Source: Parablautia sp. Marseille-Q6255 (lineage in GTDB: Bacteria; Bacillota; Clostridia; Lachnospirales; Lachnospiraceae). From it: 64,000 nt of DNA. This document shows, one piece after another, positions 1-7,378 of this stretch. Every line of letters begins with the position of its first letter. Position 1 is the stretch's first letter. A model generated the notes under the pieces. It was not told where the DNA came from, searched no databases, and was given only the letters and a program-made list of their open reading frames with translations. The stretch spans positions 218,501 through 282,500 of the forward strand of contig NZ_CATNVD010000002.1 in NCBI RefSeq assembly GCF_951230155.1, in the 5' to 3' direction. The translations under genes and the position numbers were made by a program.

Positions 1-35
1 CTTCCACTTGTTGATAATTTCTTATACTTTTCCAT
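1..35 (-). CDS. Start of a Mu-like phage early gene (partial)
   Basis: An ATG at the right end of this segment follows a GGGGGA/AGGA ribosome-binding site at about 40-47 and opens a frame reading MEKYKKLSTSG to the window edge. Only eleven residues are visible, so no function can be given. It lies just downstream of the 121-residue phage gene and would be the next gene of the same leftward operon. Confidence 0.45.
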   Translation of the reverse strand, partial: MEKYKKLSTSG

Positions 36-50
36 TCCTGTATTCCCCCT

Positions 51-416
51 TTATGCTTCTATAATGTCCCTGATGTAGTCATACTGTTCCTTGATCTTAT
101 ATGTCGTGTCTCCCCGCCCCTGGACCATTTCCTGAAACTCTTTTAACCGTATAGCCAGCTTCAAACACTTCGCTGCACCTACTGCTTCAGAAGATACCCG
201 CAGCGTTCTCTGCTCCACATCTCCTAACATAATGCTGATCGCTTTCAACAAATAGAGGTCCCACACATAACAGCTCTGATCCCTTGCATTCCATTCCTGC
301 CTTGCCTCCTCTACAAACTTTTTCCGGTTCAGCTTCTTTTTATCCGGTGGAAGGATTCCCTTCTCCTGCAACTGCTTTTTCATCCTTGCACGTTCTGCCC
401 GTTCCTTTTTCGTCAT
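51..416 (-). CDS. Mu-like phage early-region protein, 121 aa, unknown function
   Basis: A basic, helical 121-residue protein. Its first 40 residues are rich in Lys, Arg and Glu (KKERAERARMKKQL), which suggests nucleic acid contact or a coiled coil; this is inference. The start overlaps the stop of the upstream gene by 4 bases (ATGA), so the two are translationally coupled. I do not recognise the family. Position after GemA in the leftward operon suggests a phage early or middle function. Confidence 0.6.
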   Translation of the reverse strand: MTKKERAERARMKKQLQEKGILPPDKKKLNRKKFVEEARQEWNARDQSCYVWDLYLLKAISIMLGDVEQRTLRVSSEAVGAAKCLKLAIRLKEFQEMVQGRGDTTYKIKEQYDYIRDIIEA

Positions 417-640
417 GCTCCATCGCCTCCCTGCCCTTCCAAATCGTTCATTGCCGCCAGATAAACATCCAGCAGCTTGTCTTTTACCGTCTCAATGTCC
501 GCGCCACGCTTCATTGCATTGCGCCCTACCATCACCTGCAGCACGCCGCAGATCGCTGTCATATCTTCCAGTGACACATGCTCCGCACGCATATCTACCT
601 TCCCGTCCCTGACGGTCAGCTCCACCCTACAGTCTTCCAT
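413..640 (-). CDS. Mu-like phage early-region protein, 75 aa, unknown function
   Basis: A small acidic protein with a clear GGAGGTGAAC ribosome-binding site before the ATG. The sequence (MEDCRVELTVRDGKVDMRAE) suggests an N-terminal beta hairpin followed by helices. No catalytic motif is visible. It is the upstream partner of the 121-residue gene, which overlaps its stop codon. Confidence 0.6.
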   Translation of the reverse strand: MEDCRVELTVRDGKVDMRAEHVSLEDMTAICGVLQVMVGRNAMKRGADIETVKDKLLDVYLAAMNDLEGQGGDGA

Positions 641-694
641 CCGTTCACCTCCAATAAAAAAACTGCCGACCGTTTATACAGTCAGCAGCTTTCT

Positions 695-898
695 TCACTC
701 TTCCTTATTCACTTCATCAATAAAAGCCTGCATCATTACTGTGAGCTGTCCGGCGGCGCTTACGCCTTTCTTTTCGCAGGCTTCGGCAAATGCCTCCGTG
801 ACTTCCTTGCGCAGCTTATACGATTTCGATATAATGCCTACCTTTTTCGTGTATTTTTCTGTCGCAATGGTCTGCGGTGTCGGACTACCTACCGGCAT
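695..898 (-). CDS. Mu-like phage early-region protein, 67 aa, possible small DNA-binding protein
   Basis: A 67-residue basic/helical protein preceded by a strong GGAGGG site 6 bases before the ATG. The stretch YKLRKEVTEAFAEACEKKGV is compatible with a ribbon-helix-helix or antitoxin-like fold, but there is no decisive motif. Its start overlaps the end of a 31-residue membrane peptide gene. Role unknown. Confidence 0.6.
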   Translation of the reverse strand: MPVGSPTPQTIATEKYTKKVGIISKSYKLRKEVTEAFAEACEKKGVSAAGQLTVMMQAFIDEVNKEE

Positions 899-980
899 TG
901 TTATCCCTCCATTTCCTATAGATTCCCCTGCCGATAAAACCGGCAGCTATTGATATAGCAACAATTAAAAAAATATTCAT
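885..980 (-). CDS. Tiny membrane protein, 31 aa
   Basis: This frame encodes an N-terminal hydrophobic segment (IFLIVAISIAAGFIG) followed by a basic tail (RGIYRKWRDNNAGR), the layout of a single-pass membrane peptide. Its 3' end overlaps the next gene and carries that gene's ribosome-binding site. Its own start has no good ribosome-binding site, so it may depend on upstream translation or may not be expressed. Confidence 0.4.
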   Translation of the reverse strand: MNIFLIVAISIAAGFIGRGIYRKWRDNNAGR

Positions 981-1025
981 TTTTGTTTGCAACGGATGAG
1001 CGGTTGTGCTATACTCTGTTTAGGT

Positions 1026-1043
1026 GGGGGACTTGCGTCCCCC
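1026..1043 (-). terminator. GC-rich hairpin with GCAA tetraloop after the 44-aa gene
   Basis: On the minus strand GGGGGAC and GTCCCCC form a perfect 7-bp stem closed by GCAA, a GNRA tetraloop. It lies a few bases past the stop of the 44-residue membrane gene. No U-run follows, so it may be a processing or stability element rather than a terminator. Confidence 0.4.
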
Positions 1044-1048
1044 GCTGA

Positions 1049-1183
1049 CTAGCTAAAAAATATGTAGTCGATAATCAGTAAGATTATCCCGGTCAAAAGC
1101 CCTGTCAGGAATTGAACCAGCACTTCAATCCAATCGACTCGGCTTTTTTCCGTTCTACGCTTGCGCCTGTTGCGGTTGCTCAT
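1049..1183 (-). CDS. Small single-pass membrane protein, 44 aa
   Basis: A strong GGAAAGGAGG site precedes an ATG opening a 44-residue frame. The first 15 residues are very basic (SNRNRRKRRTEKSR), followed by a transmembrane segment (VLVQFLTGLLTGIILLII) ending in DYIFFS. This suggests a positive-inside, single-pass protein. It is the first gene after the palindromic promoter at 1217-1245. Small membrane proteins are common in phage early regions, but no function can be assigned here. Confidence 0.65.
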   Translation of the reverse strand: MSNRNRRKRRTEKSRVDWIEVLVQFLTGLLTGIILLIIDYIFFS

Positions 1184-1216
1184 CTCGTTTTCCTCCTTTC
1201 CTCTCTTGATGATGTT

Positions 1217-1245
1217 AGTATATCATATGGTACACCATATGTCAA
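1217..1245 (-). promoter_or_regulatory. Sigma-A-type promoter with an 18-bp palindromic operator
   Basis: On the minus strand TTGACA (1240-1245) and TATACT (1217-1222) are separated by exactly 17 bases. The perfect palindrome CATATGGTACACCATATG (1224-1241) fills the spacer and overlaps the -35 box, the expected place for a repressor or activator. It would drive the 44-aa gene and the genes to its left as a separately controlled middle-type transcript. Confidence 0.7.
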
Positions 1246-1313
1246 CATCTTTTTGCAACTTTTTCAAACAACTTTCTGCTGACTGTATTCAGTTATCAAT
1301 GTGCAAGATTCCT

Positions 1314-1730
1314 TCATGACTTTTCTTCCTGCCGGTTGAGCATTGCCTTTAATGCTTCGATCAGATCACTGATCTGCTTGTAATTCAGCCACTCCAGACG
1401 GTCAATCTTAAACATCCGGCGGCACATCCCATTGATACGTTTCTCATTCCACCCAAGCGACTGCATCAGCTTATAGACCTTCCGGCGCTGGTTCTGTGTC
1501 GTCCCGTCATACTGAGGCGTCCGCACTTCCCTGCCGCGCCGCGAAGATTCTTTCATCTGCGACAGTACATACACGACACGCGTAATCTCTTTTTTCGTGA
1601 GTTTCCGGATCGACTCTTTCCCCGTCTGTGCCATGACAACCAGATGCAGCTCCTCGTCTGTCATCCGCAGTTCATCGCACTTTGCCAGTCCCCATATCGT
1701 CCGAATGCTCGGATTTGTGCTTCCTGCCAT
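1314..1730 (-). CDS. GemA/gp16-like phage regulatory protein (DUF1018)
   Basis: A 138-residue protein matching the Mu GemA (gp16) family in size, position and pattern: an N-terminal helical segment around WGLAKCDELRMTDEELHLVV, then MAQTGKESIRKLTKKEI, and a second conserved half around RRKVYKLMQSLGW. In Mu, GemA lies downstream of the transposition genes and affects host gene expression and DNA topology. It is separated by one base from the upstream small gene, so they are one operon. Family call from memory of the pattern; exact role here is inferred. Confidence 0.75.
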   Translation of the reverse strand: MAGSTNPSIRTIWGLAKCDELRMTDEELHLVVMAQTGKESIRKLTKKEITRVVYVLSQMKESSRRGREVRTPQYDGTTQNQRRKVYKLMQSLGWNEKRINGMCRRMFKIDRLEWLNYKQISDLIEALKAMLNRQEEKS

Positions 1731-1731
1731 T

Positions 1732-1953
1732 TCAGCCCATCCTTTCGCGTTTTGCCGACGTCCTTGCCGTCTGCATAAACGCCGGGATCTGGATCTCCCG
1801 TTCCTCCTGCGGTGCAGCTTCCTTGCGGCTGCTAATCGTGATATGGCAGCTCGGATCGTTGATCTTCGCCATTGTCTTGTAGATTGCTTTCATCAGGCGT
1901 GCCGCCTTCTCCTGCGCATTGTTACCCGTAACGTTAATCGTGATCTGTTCCAT
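1732..1953 (-). CDS. Mu-like phage early-region protein, 73 aa, unknown
   Basis: A small protein encoded between the MuB-like ATPase and GemA. It begins MEQITINVTGNN, followed by a helical stretch (AQEKAARLMKAIYKTMAK) and a basic tail. No motif is recognised. The ribosome-binding site is GAGAGGGG about 6 bases before the ATG. Its tight spacing (1 base) to GemA and 24 bases from the ATPase supports one early transcript. Confidence 0.6.
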   Translation of the reverse strand: MEQITINVTGNNAQEKAARLMKAIYKTMAKINDPSCHITISSRKEAAPQEEREIQIPAFMQTARTSAKRERMG

Positions 1954-1977
1954 GTTCGTTCCCCTCTCTTCTTATTT

Positions 1978-2970
1978 TTAAAGCAGCATCATGCCGGATG
2001 CTTCATTTACAATGTCAATCGTCACTTCTGTGACGCCCCTGCTTTTCATCACACGTAACACGTTATTCAGTGTACGGTCGAGCAGTCTGAAACAGCCATT
2101 GCGTGAGCTGTATGCGCGGCTTGCCAGCTCTCTGCGTGCATCCTCTGATATACTCCAGCCTGCAAGGTAGCCGTCCAGTTCCTTCTTGTCCAGTCCGCCC
2201 AACTTGTAAAAAAAGTCGATCCGGTTCGCGAAGCGGTCGAGCATGTTGCGCAGGTCTACTTCCAGCTTCGGCTCCCCCGCGATCACGATACCGACATCTG
2301 CCTGATCGTAAATCCCCCGCAGGATCTCCATTTTCGACGCTGTGTACTTATTTATAAGCTTGTCCGCCTCGTCGATAATCAACAGATACCCAGTATTTAC
2401 GTTTAAAAACTCCCTAATCCGGCAGATGCGCTTCCAGTTTGTACCAGATGTAGCGCGCGGAATGCCGAGCTTTCCTTCGATCGCTTCAACTAAGTCTCGA
2501 CAGCTCATCGTGTCATCACACTCCATGTATACAACCTTCGGCATCTTTGCATAGTGCTGTAACGCATATGATTTACCGTATCCAGACTGCCCAATGATGA
2601 TTCCGAGTCCCATGTCCTCCTGACAGGACTGGCAGACGGACATCACGCCCATGTAGTCGCGACTTTCATAGTACGCTGCCTTCTTCGGCAGCTTCTTCGT
2701 CTGCTCTGCCACTGCCGGAATGGTTTCCGTCCTCTGATCCGCCTCTAAAAAATCACTATTTCCATTCGCCGCGAGAAAATCTTTCAGCATTTCTTCCAGC
2801 TCTGCCGGATTGCTTTTATACTTCCCTGCAAGGTACTGACTTACCATTGATCTGCTTACATGCAACTGGGCTGCAAGCTCCGTTTTGTGCATCTTCATTT
2901 CTGCCAGTTTTTTTACTACTGCAAGCGCGAGCTTGCTCGGTGTGCCCTCTCTTACTTCTGTATTTGCCAT
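1978..2970 (-). CDS. MuB-like transposition target-capture AAA ATPase
   Basis: A 330-residue protein with an N-terminal lambda-repressor-type HTH (about residues 5-60, LAAQLHVSRSMVSQYLAGKY) and an AAA ATPase core: Walker A GQSGYGKS near residue 127 and Walker B LLIIDEAD near 199. In Mu, MuB binds target DNA in an ATP-dependent filament, delivers it to the MuA transpososome and confers target immunity. The same two-domain layout is seen in MuB. I place the start at the ATG with AAGGAAGGATG upstream; a longer frame begins 33 bases earlier but has no ribosome-binding site. Confidence 0.88.
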   Translation of the reverse strand: MANTEVREGTPSKLALAVVKKLAEMKMHKTELAAQLHVSRSMVSQYLAGKYKSNPAELEEMLKDFLAANGNSDFLEADQRTETIPAVAEQTKKLPKKAAYYESRDYMGVMSVCQSCQEDMGLGIIIGQSGYGKSYALQHYAKMPKVVYMECDDTMSCRDLVEAIEGKLGIPRATSGTNWKRICRIREFLNVNTGYLLIIDEADKLINKYTASKMEILRGIYDQADVGIVIAGEPKLEVDLRNMLDRFANRIDFFYKLGGLDKKELDGYLAGWSISEDARRELASRAYSSRNGCFRLLDRTLNNVLRVMKSRGVTEVTIDIVNEASGMMLL

Positions 2971-3016
2971 GTTAATACCATCCTTCCTTTTATTTTTTGA
3001 CATTTATTTTGATAAT

Positions 3017-3142
3017 TTATTCATCATCCAATATTTCTGCGACTATCCACAACGGCATAATAATCATTACCGTAATCAGCGCCGCGATCATCATCAGGAT
3101 GTTGATCAGCACCCTGATGATACACTCTGCTGCTCGTTTCAT
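3017..3142 (-). CDS. Small membrane protein between MuA and MuB genes, 41 aa
   Basis: The ATG overlaps the transposase stop codon (ATGA), and GGGGAG just upstream can serve as ribosome-binding site. The product starts MKRAAECIIRVL and has one long hydrophobic helix (ILMMIAALITVMIIMPLWIV), ending in an acidic tail (EILDDE). The coupling to the transposase gene argues that it is real. No function known. Confidence 0.6.
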   Translation of the reverse strand: MKRAAECIIRVLINILMMIAALITVMIIMPLWIVAEILDDE

Positions 3143-5268
3143 TGCTCCCCCATTGCGCGCAGACGTTCCAGCGCTTTCTTTGCCTGCTCGTTCATATACT
3201 CCGATTCCTGCGTCTGCTTGATTTTCTTTGCATTGCGCACCGCATTCACATTTTCTGGCATCTGCACTACCTTCTGCACACGGTCAGGCTTCTTTCCAAT
3301 CGTCAGATCAACACCTCCGACGATGCCCTTACCATAATTCTCTGTCGCTTCACCGAGATCAAATGGTCTTGTCGCTTCCTCTAATTGCGCACGTACATCA
3401 CGGATCTGTCTATTCTGCATCCTTCTGTGGTCCTGCAGTACCGAATCGGACACCCGACCAAACTTAAGCAACTCCTGCGCTTCCGCCCGGCAGATCAGCG
3501 CTCCGGTATCATCCAGCACGTAAATGCCAGTAACATCCCACGGATCCACCTTAATCTGTACCTTGCGATTAATATAGGTACACAGCTCATATGCCATGTA
3601 ATCGTGACCATTCCGTCGGATGCCTGTATTGTATACGTGTGCTTCTTCGGATTTCATTAACGCCATGACTGCCACACTGCGCGGCGGCGCAGGCTTTACA
3701 TAGCGTTCCCCGTTTTCAAACAGTTCCTTCGGGGTTCTGTACTCCTCTTTTAGACGTTTCAGGCTGCTGTGCTGGCGGTTGATATACTTTTCTTTGTACT
3801 TCTTCCACTCTGCGTAAAATTCTTCCATCGTCAGCAGCTCCCCGCGTGCCGCCATTGCCTTGATGTCCTTATTCACCTTTGCATCCGTCCTTGATCCGGT
3901 CAGCGTTCCCGTATAGCTGGCAAACTGCTTTGAAAATCGTTGGATTACTGTGCCAAACGACCGCTCAATCTGCCCTTTTGTCCAAGGTTCATACGGCATT
4001 GATATATGTACATCAGATACACCCATATCCCGGTAAAATCCGCGCGTCTTCCGATCACACTCCAGGTCAAAATACTTTTCTTTCGCCTCCGCGTCGTGCC
4101 GGTCCTTCCGATCGATTCCGTTCAGATCCTTTGAGGTATAATCTTTTCCGTTGTCAATATACAAGTTCTTCGGTACGTATCCCCCCAGATCCTCATAAAA
4201 CATCTTGATCAGGCTTTCTTTCAGAATCTGCGCATTCGCATCGCGACAGATGACATCACCGAAGATCATACGGCTGCGCGTATCAATCCAGCAGACCAAC
4301 TTCGGACGGATCGGGATCTCCTTCCCGCTTGGTGTCTTATACATTACCCACACATCAAACGTATGCTCATCGCCCTGTATCATTTCAAGTACCTGCAGGC
4401 TCTTCGTATCGCGTGCCCGCTTTACCATCTGTTTATTTTTCCATGACACCGCTCCATCTTTTGCGTAAGCGTGTACGCTTGCCATCCCCTCTGCGTCCAT
4501 CACAAATGCGATGTATCGCGATATCGTCTGATAAGAGGGCAACTTCTGCCATCCTTTGATTTCAACGATCTCCTGCAGCGTCTCATACAGGTCTTCCCTC
4601 GTCCGGCGGTTCTGCGCAAATGATTTATCAAACCAGATATTTTTAATGCACTGCTTCATCTGCTGTGGGATGCTGGGAAACAGACCAACTTCTTTCGGTT
4701 TCCTGCACAGCGCCAGCACCTTGATGTAATCATAGCTGCATCCGTCTTCCTTCCGCATTTGATCCGCCCACGCGGACGCGGTCATGTAATCATCCACCAG
4801 CCGACGGAACGTCCTGCCGCTCTTACCAAGCCGTTCCTTCGCATACGCTTCGGTCCATACGGTCAGGTCATTGCGATGCTTCGGTACGTTACTGAGATAC
4901 TCTCGCACCACGTTCCCCAGCTCCATGCCTTTATAGTAGTTCTTACTATATTGATGCTGGTACCATTCATAATCTGCATCCACGTACCACGGTCGCTCCG
5001 ACGCGGGCTTCTCGGCTGCGGTTTCCACACCCCGATCGGCTGCGTCGGCGATCCGCTTTACTGCCTCGCGGCGTTCAAAGGATGCCTGCGCCATTTTAGA
5101 CAATGAATTTACCGATACAAGAATAATGTCTCGACCACCTGTGTCAGACTTTTTTGTCTGAATGCTATACTTTTTCTTATTGCGTTCAATTCTTCTATAT
5201 AAAGTAAAGTATTCTATGCCTTCCAGCTCCGCCGCTTCCTCCAACGTTATATATGCTGCTGCCTGCAT
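3139..5268 (-). CDS. Mu-type DDE transposase (MuA-like)
   Basis: A 709-residue transposase. The N-terminus has a winged-helix Mu DNA-binding domain (ITLEEAAELEGIEYFTLYRR). The RNase H-fold integrase core has the three acidic residues of a DDE enzyme: D in EHTFDVWVMY near residue 304, D in YIDNGKDYT near 371, and E in WTKGQIERSF near 433. A Mu-type C-terminal beta-barrel follows (RSVAVMALMKSEEAHVY). It would catalyse cleavage and strand transfer at the element ends. The start follows AGGAGGTGATCGG and lies 4 bases after the Ner-like gene, so both share one early promoter. Confidence 0.93.
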   Translation of the reverse strand: MQAAAYITLEEAAELEGIEYFTLYRRIERNKKKYSIQTKKSDTGGRDIILVSVNSLSKMAQASFERREAVKRIADAADRGVETAAEKPASERPWYVDADYEWYQHQYSKNYYKGMELGNVVREYLSNVPKHRNDLTVWTEAYAKERLGKSGRTFRRLVDDYMTASAWADQMRKEDGCSYDYIKVLALCRKPKEVGLFPSIPQQMKQCIKNIWFDKSFAQNRRTREDLYETLQEIVEIKGWQKLPSYQTISRYIAFVMDAEGMASVHAYAKDGAVSWKNKQMVKRARDTKSLQVLEMIQGDEHTFDVWVMYKTPSGKEIPIRPKLVCWIDTRSRMIFGDVICRDANAQILKESLIKMFYEDLGGYVPKNLYIDNGKDYTSKDLNGIDRKDRHDAEAKEKYFDLECDRKTRGFYRDMGVSDVHISMPYEPWTKGQIERSFGTVIQRFSKQFASYTGTLTGSRTDAKVNKDIKAMAARGELLTMEEFYAEWKKYKEKYINRQHSSLKRLKEEYRTPKELFENGERYVKPAPPRSVAVMALMKSEEAHVYNTGIRRNGHDYMAYELCTYINRKVQIKVDPWDVTGIYVLDDTGALICRAEAQELLKFGRVSDSVLQDHRRMQNRQIRDVRAQLEEATRPFDLGEATENYGKGIVGGVDLTIGKKPDRVQKVVQMPENVNAVRNAKKIKQTQESEYMNEQAKKALERLRAMGEQ

Positions 5269-5272
5269 CCGA

Positions 5273-5479
5273 TCACCTCCTATGCAGCTCGTCCATTTTC
5301 AATATCTCAGCTATCTGCTCTCTGTATTTCGCGCCTGTCCGGCTTCCATTCATAATCTTTGTGATATACACCGGATTTACCCCGAGTGACGCTGCCAGCT
5401 GGCGTTGCGTCATATCCAAATCTACCAATCTCTTCTTTATCTTTTTCCCCAGCGGGGTCAGTGTATTCTGCCCTGCCAT
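5273..5479 (-). CDS. Ner-like Cro/C1-type repressor
   Basis: A 68-residue helix-turn-helix protein (LGKKIKKRLVDLDMTQRQLAASLGVNPVYITKIMNG) with little outside the DNA-binding domain. In Mu, Ner is the first early gene and represses both the early and the repressor promoters, which matches its position just upstream of the transposase. A GGAAGTGATCGC site precedes the ATG. The likely early promoter lies in 5480-5560, where the minus strand has TTGTAAC and TTTATAAAG, but I cannot fix the boxes. Confidence 0.82.
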   Translation of the reverse strand: MAGQNTLTPLGKKIKKRLVDLDMTQRQLAASLGVNPVYITKIMNGSRTGAKYREQIAEILKMDELHRR

Positions 5480-5575
5480 GCGATCACTTCCTTTATAAAC
5501 ACTTACTTTCTTTATCGTTTTTGATATGTTACAATTCTCTTGCAGGGTACTCCCGCAGGAGGGAGGTGACTACCC

Positions 5576-5761
5576 ATGTTTGATTATCCGATGGATGTTG
5601 GACCAGCCAATGAAAAACTTGACTGGAGACTTATTTCCCAACATCCGGAAGACGGTGATACAATCTCAGAATATGAGGCTCACTCAGAACTCTTTGATAA
5701 AACGTATCACGCAACTGTCAGAACCGGTGACCGTGGTTGCCATTGTCACCATACATTCTGA
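5576..5761 (+). CDS. Short plus-strand gene, 61 aa, unknown
   Basis: An excellent GGAGGGAGGTGACTACCC site precedes the ATG, and a rho-independent terminator follows within 10 bases of the stop, so the unit is complete. The protein (MFDYPMDVGPANEKLDW...CHCHHTF) is acidic with a His/Cys-rich C-terminus (RGCHCHH) that might bind metal. I do not recognise it. It is transcribed away from the phage early operon. Confidence 0.55.
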   Translation: MFDYPMDVGPANEKLDWRLISQHPEDGDTISEYEAHSELFDKTYHATVRTGDRGCHCHHTF

Positions 5762-5767
5762 CACCGA

Positions 5768-5797
5768 GGGGAGCTGTTGCAGCAGCTCTCCTTTTTT
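5768..5797 (+). terminator. Rho-independent terminator after the 61-aa gene
   Basis: GGGGAGCTG (5768-5776) pairs with CAGCTCTCC (5783-5791) with one wobble, followed by TTTTTT. It overlaps the last bases of the convergent DUF6906 gene. Confidence 0.8.
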
Positions 5798-5975
5798 AAG
5801 CAATTACCTCTAGTTTCCGCAATTTCGGCTTGCCTCCGATCTTTTTCAGTGACATCCGGCTGACTACGTGCAGCTCACTGCCAAGATCTTTCACGACCAA
5901 CCAGTCAGCAGGTGCCAGTCCGCTTGCTTTCATGATCTGCTTCTGCCGCAGCGTCGGCTTCTTTCCGTTCTTCAT
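5796..5975 (-). CDS. DUF6906 family small protein
   Basis: A 59-residue protein that begins MKNGKKPTLRQKQIMKASGL and continues APADWLVVKDLGSELHVVSR, the pattern of the DUF6906 family of small proteins in Firmicute phages and ICEs. AGGAGGGAGCA precedes the ATG. It is basic (KKIGGKPKLRK near the end). Function unknown in the family. It lies between the plus-strand 61-aa gene and the divergent DUF2513 gene. Confidence 0.75.
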   Translation of the reverse strand: MKNGKKPTLRQKQIMKASGLAPADWLVVKDLGSELHVVSRMSLKKIGGKPKLRKLEVIA

Positions 5976-6050
5976 TGCTCCCTCCTTCTTGTCTGTCCTC
6001 CTCGGTTATGTTACTATTACTGTATTACTAATTCCGTGGAGGACTGCCTC

Positions 6051-6431
6051 ATGAAACTATGTTCTAATTGTATTCGCGATATACTGCTTGTCCTTGAAGA
6101 TAAGCCTTTCGGTATCCGTTATCCATTTCCTGCTTTATGCGAACAGCTTCCCAGCTATTCCGAGGAAGAACTATACTATACCTGTCTCAAACTTTTAGAA
6201 GGCAACTACATCAAAATATCTGACGCAGGATATACAAAGCAAAATCTTATCCGAATCAGCACTATTGATGACCTTACTTTTACCGGACATCAATTTCTTG
6301 AAAACATCCGAGATCAATCTGTTTGGTCTAAAACTCTTGATGTAGCAAAATCTGTTGGTTCCTTTTCCTTAAAGGCTCTATATGACATTGCAGCAGAGAT
6401 CATAAAGGCAAAAATTACTGGTCTTTTCTGA
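6051..6431 (+). CDS. DUF2513 domain protein
   Basis: A 126-residue protein beginning MKLCSNCIRDILLVLED, with YSEEELYYTCLKLLEGNYI and a conserved FTGHQFLENIRDQSVW motif. This is the DUF2513 signature: a winged-helix-like protein of phage and mobile elements with unknown biochemical role. GGAGG lies about 10 bases before the ATG. Its 3' end overlaps a convergent minus-strand gene by 17 bases. Its location in the gap between ner-like and repressor genes suggests lysogenic-state accessory cargo. Confidence 0.85.
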   Translation: MKLCSNCIRDILLVLEDKPFGIRYPFPALCEQLPSYSEEELYYTCLKLLEGNYIKISDAGYTKQNLIRISTIDDLTFTGHQFLENIRDQSVWSKTLDVAKSVGSFSLKALYDIAAEIIKAKITGLF

Positions 6432-6648
6432 TTTTGATGATTTTGCTTTTATCTTCTTTCACTGCCGTTTGTATTGCTCTCTCCATATCCTTGGCGTATT
6501 CTTCTACTATTTCCTCAAAATCATCTAAATAAAAGAAATCATATAGCAAGCTGGAAAACGCCTTGGATATGTCTGCAAGAATGTTTTCATATACTATTCT
6601 TTTAAACTCTTCCCCGTTAATTTTTTCGCGTTGAGCTTTACTAGGCAC
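6415..6648 (-). CDS. Hypothetical phage-region protein, 77 aa, GTG start
   Basis: AGGAGGTGGATC, nearly a perfect anti-16S match, lies directly before a GTG, which I take as the start. The product (MPSKAQREKINGEEFKR...) is helical and charged, with FSSLLYDFFYLDDFEEIVEEYAKDMERA in the middle. No family recognised. It converges on the DUF2513 gene. Confidence 0.6.
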   Translation of the reverse strand: MPSKAQREKINGEEFKRIVYENILADISKAFSSLLYDFFYLDDFEEIVEEYAKDMERAIQTAVKEDKSKIIKIRKDQ

Positions 6649-6863
6649 TTTGATCCACCTCCTACCCTTAGTATGCAAAAAAAAATTTTTAATGAATCAC
6701 TTTTTAACACCTGCTACATTTATTATGTATGCCAAGGTACACTCTCAATAAAAATTCAATGCCTTCAGATCAGCATAATAGTCCGTCGAACGCCGGTTCC
6801 GGTTGTGATTTCCGGATGGATATGATAAATTTATTCTGAGTTATTTCTTACCCTAATTCAATT

Positions 6864-6947
6864 ATATCGGATATTAGATATTTGTCAATATATTTTTATT
6901 TTATTTCCGATATTTTATTTTAGGAGAATGGAGGTTTATATGGATCA
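6864..6947 (+). promoter_or_regulatory. AT-rich repressor control region with CGGATAT half-sites
   Basis: The stretch before the repressor gene is very AT-rich and contains ATATCGGATAT (6864-6874) and CCGATAT (6907-6913), related half-sites that could be the repressor operators. A related AATATCGGAT occurs inside the gene at 7171-7180. GGAGG at about 6929-6933 is the ribosome-binding site. The 160 bases before this (6680-6840) hold nothing I recognise. Confidence 0.4.
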
Positions 6948-7330
6948 ATGATCGGACTAAGAATACGTGCAAAAAGAAAGAACTTCATTTAACACAAGTC
7001 GATGTTAAAAAACAAACAGGTATATCCAATGGTAATTTAAGCGAAATAGAAAACGGGAATACATTACCCTCTGCTGGTGCCTTAATGGCATTGTCACAAG
7101 CACTTGATGTCACTACAGACTGGATACTTTTTGGAGAAAATTCAAAATCAAATAATTCAAGCTCCAAGAAAATATCGGATTTTGAATATAGTTATATTGA
7201 GCTCTTTAGAAAACTTGATACAGATGATCAAGACGAAATCCTTGCGATGATAACTTTAAAACTTAATAGAAGAACTAGGGGGGCAAAATCTACCTTTTCC
7301 GAGCAAAATAAAGCGATCGAAACAGCTTAA
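6948..7330 (+). pseudogene. c-type HTH repressor of the Mu-like element, frameshifted
   Basis: The first codons read MIGLRIRAKRK, the classic start of a phage HTH repressor, but hit a stop after 15 codons. The rest of the protein (ELHLTQVDVKKQTGISNGNLSEIENGNTLPSAGALMALSQALDVTTDWILFG and a C-terminal tail to the stop at 7330) continues in another frame. One missing A near 6975-6980 (AGAAAG for AGAAAAG) explains this. Divergent from the ner-like/transposase operon and next to the element end, it sits where Mu carries repressor c. With the frame broken only a C-terminal piece could be made from the ATG at 7085, lacking most of the DNA-binding domain. A sequencing error is the main alternative. 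Confidence 0.75.
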
Positions 7331-7346
7331 TTTTTTTCTGCTTTTT

Positions 7347-7368
7347 GGGTAACTTATTACCCTTTTAT
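7347..7368 (+). terminator. Terminator of the repressor gene
   Basis: GGGTAA (7347-7352), loop CTTA, TTACCC (7357-7362), then TTTTATAC. It follows the repressor stop by 16 bases. Confidence 0.7.
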
Positions 7369-7378
7369 ACAAAAAATA

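Noticed and set aside
5576..5761. Bacteriocin or lantibiotic precursor
   Set aside because: The CHCHH end looked suggestive, but there is no leader, no modification enzyme and no transporter beside it.
6948..7085. Programmed -1 frameshift in the repressor gene
   Set aside because: The zero frame has no X-XXY-YYZ heptamer and no following pseudoknot that I can see. A missing base is simpler.
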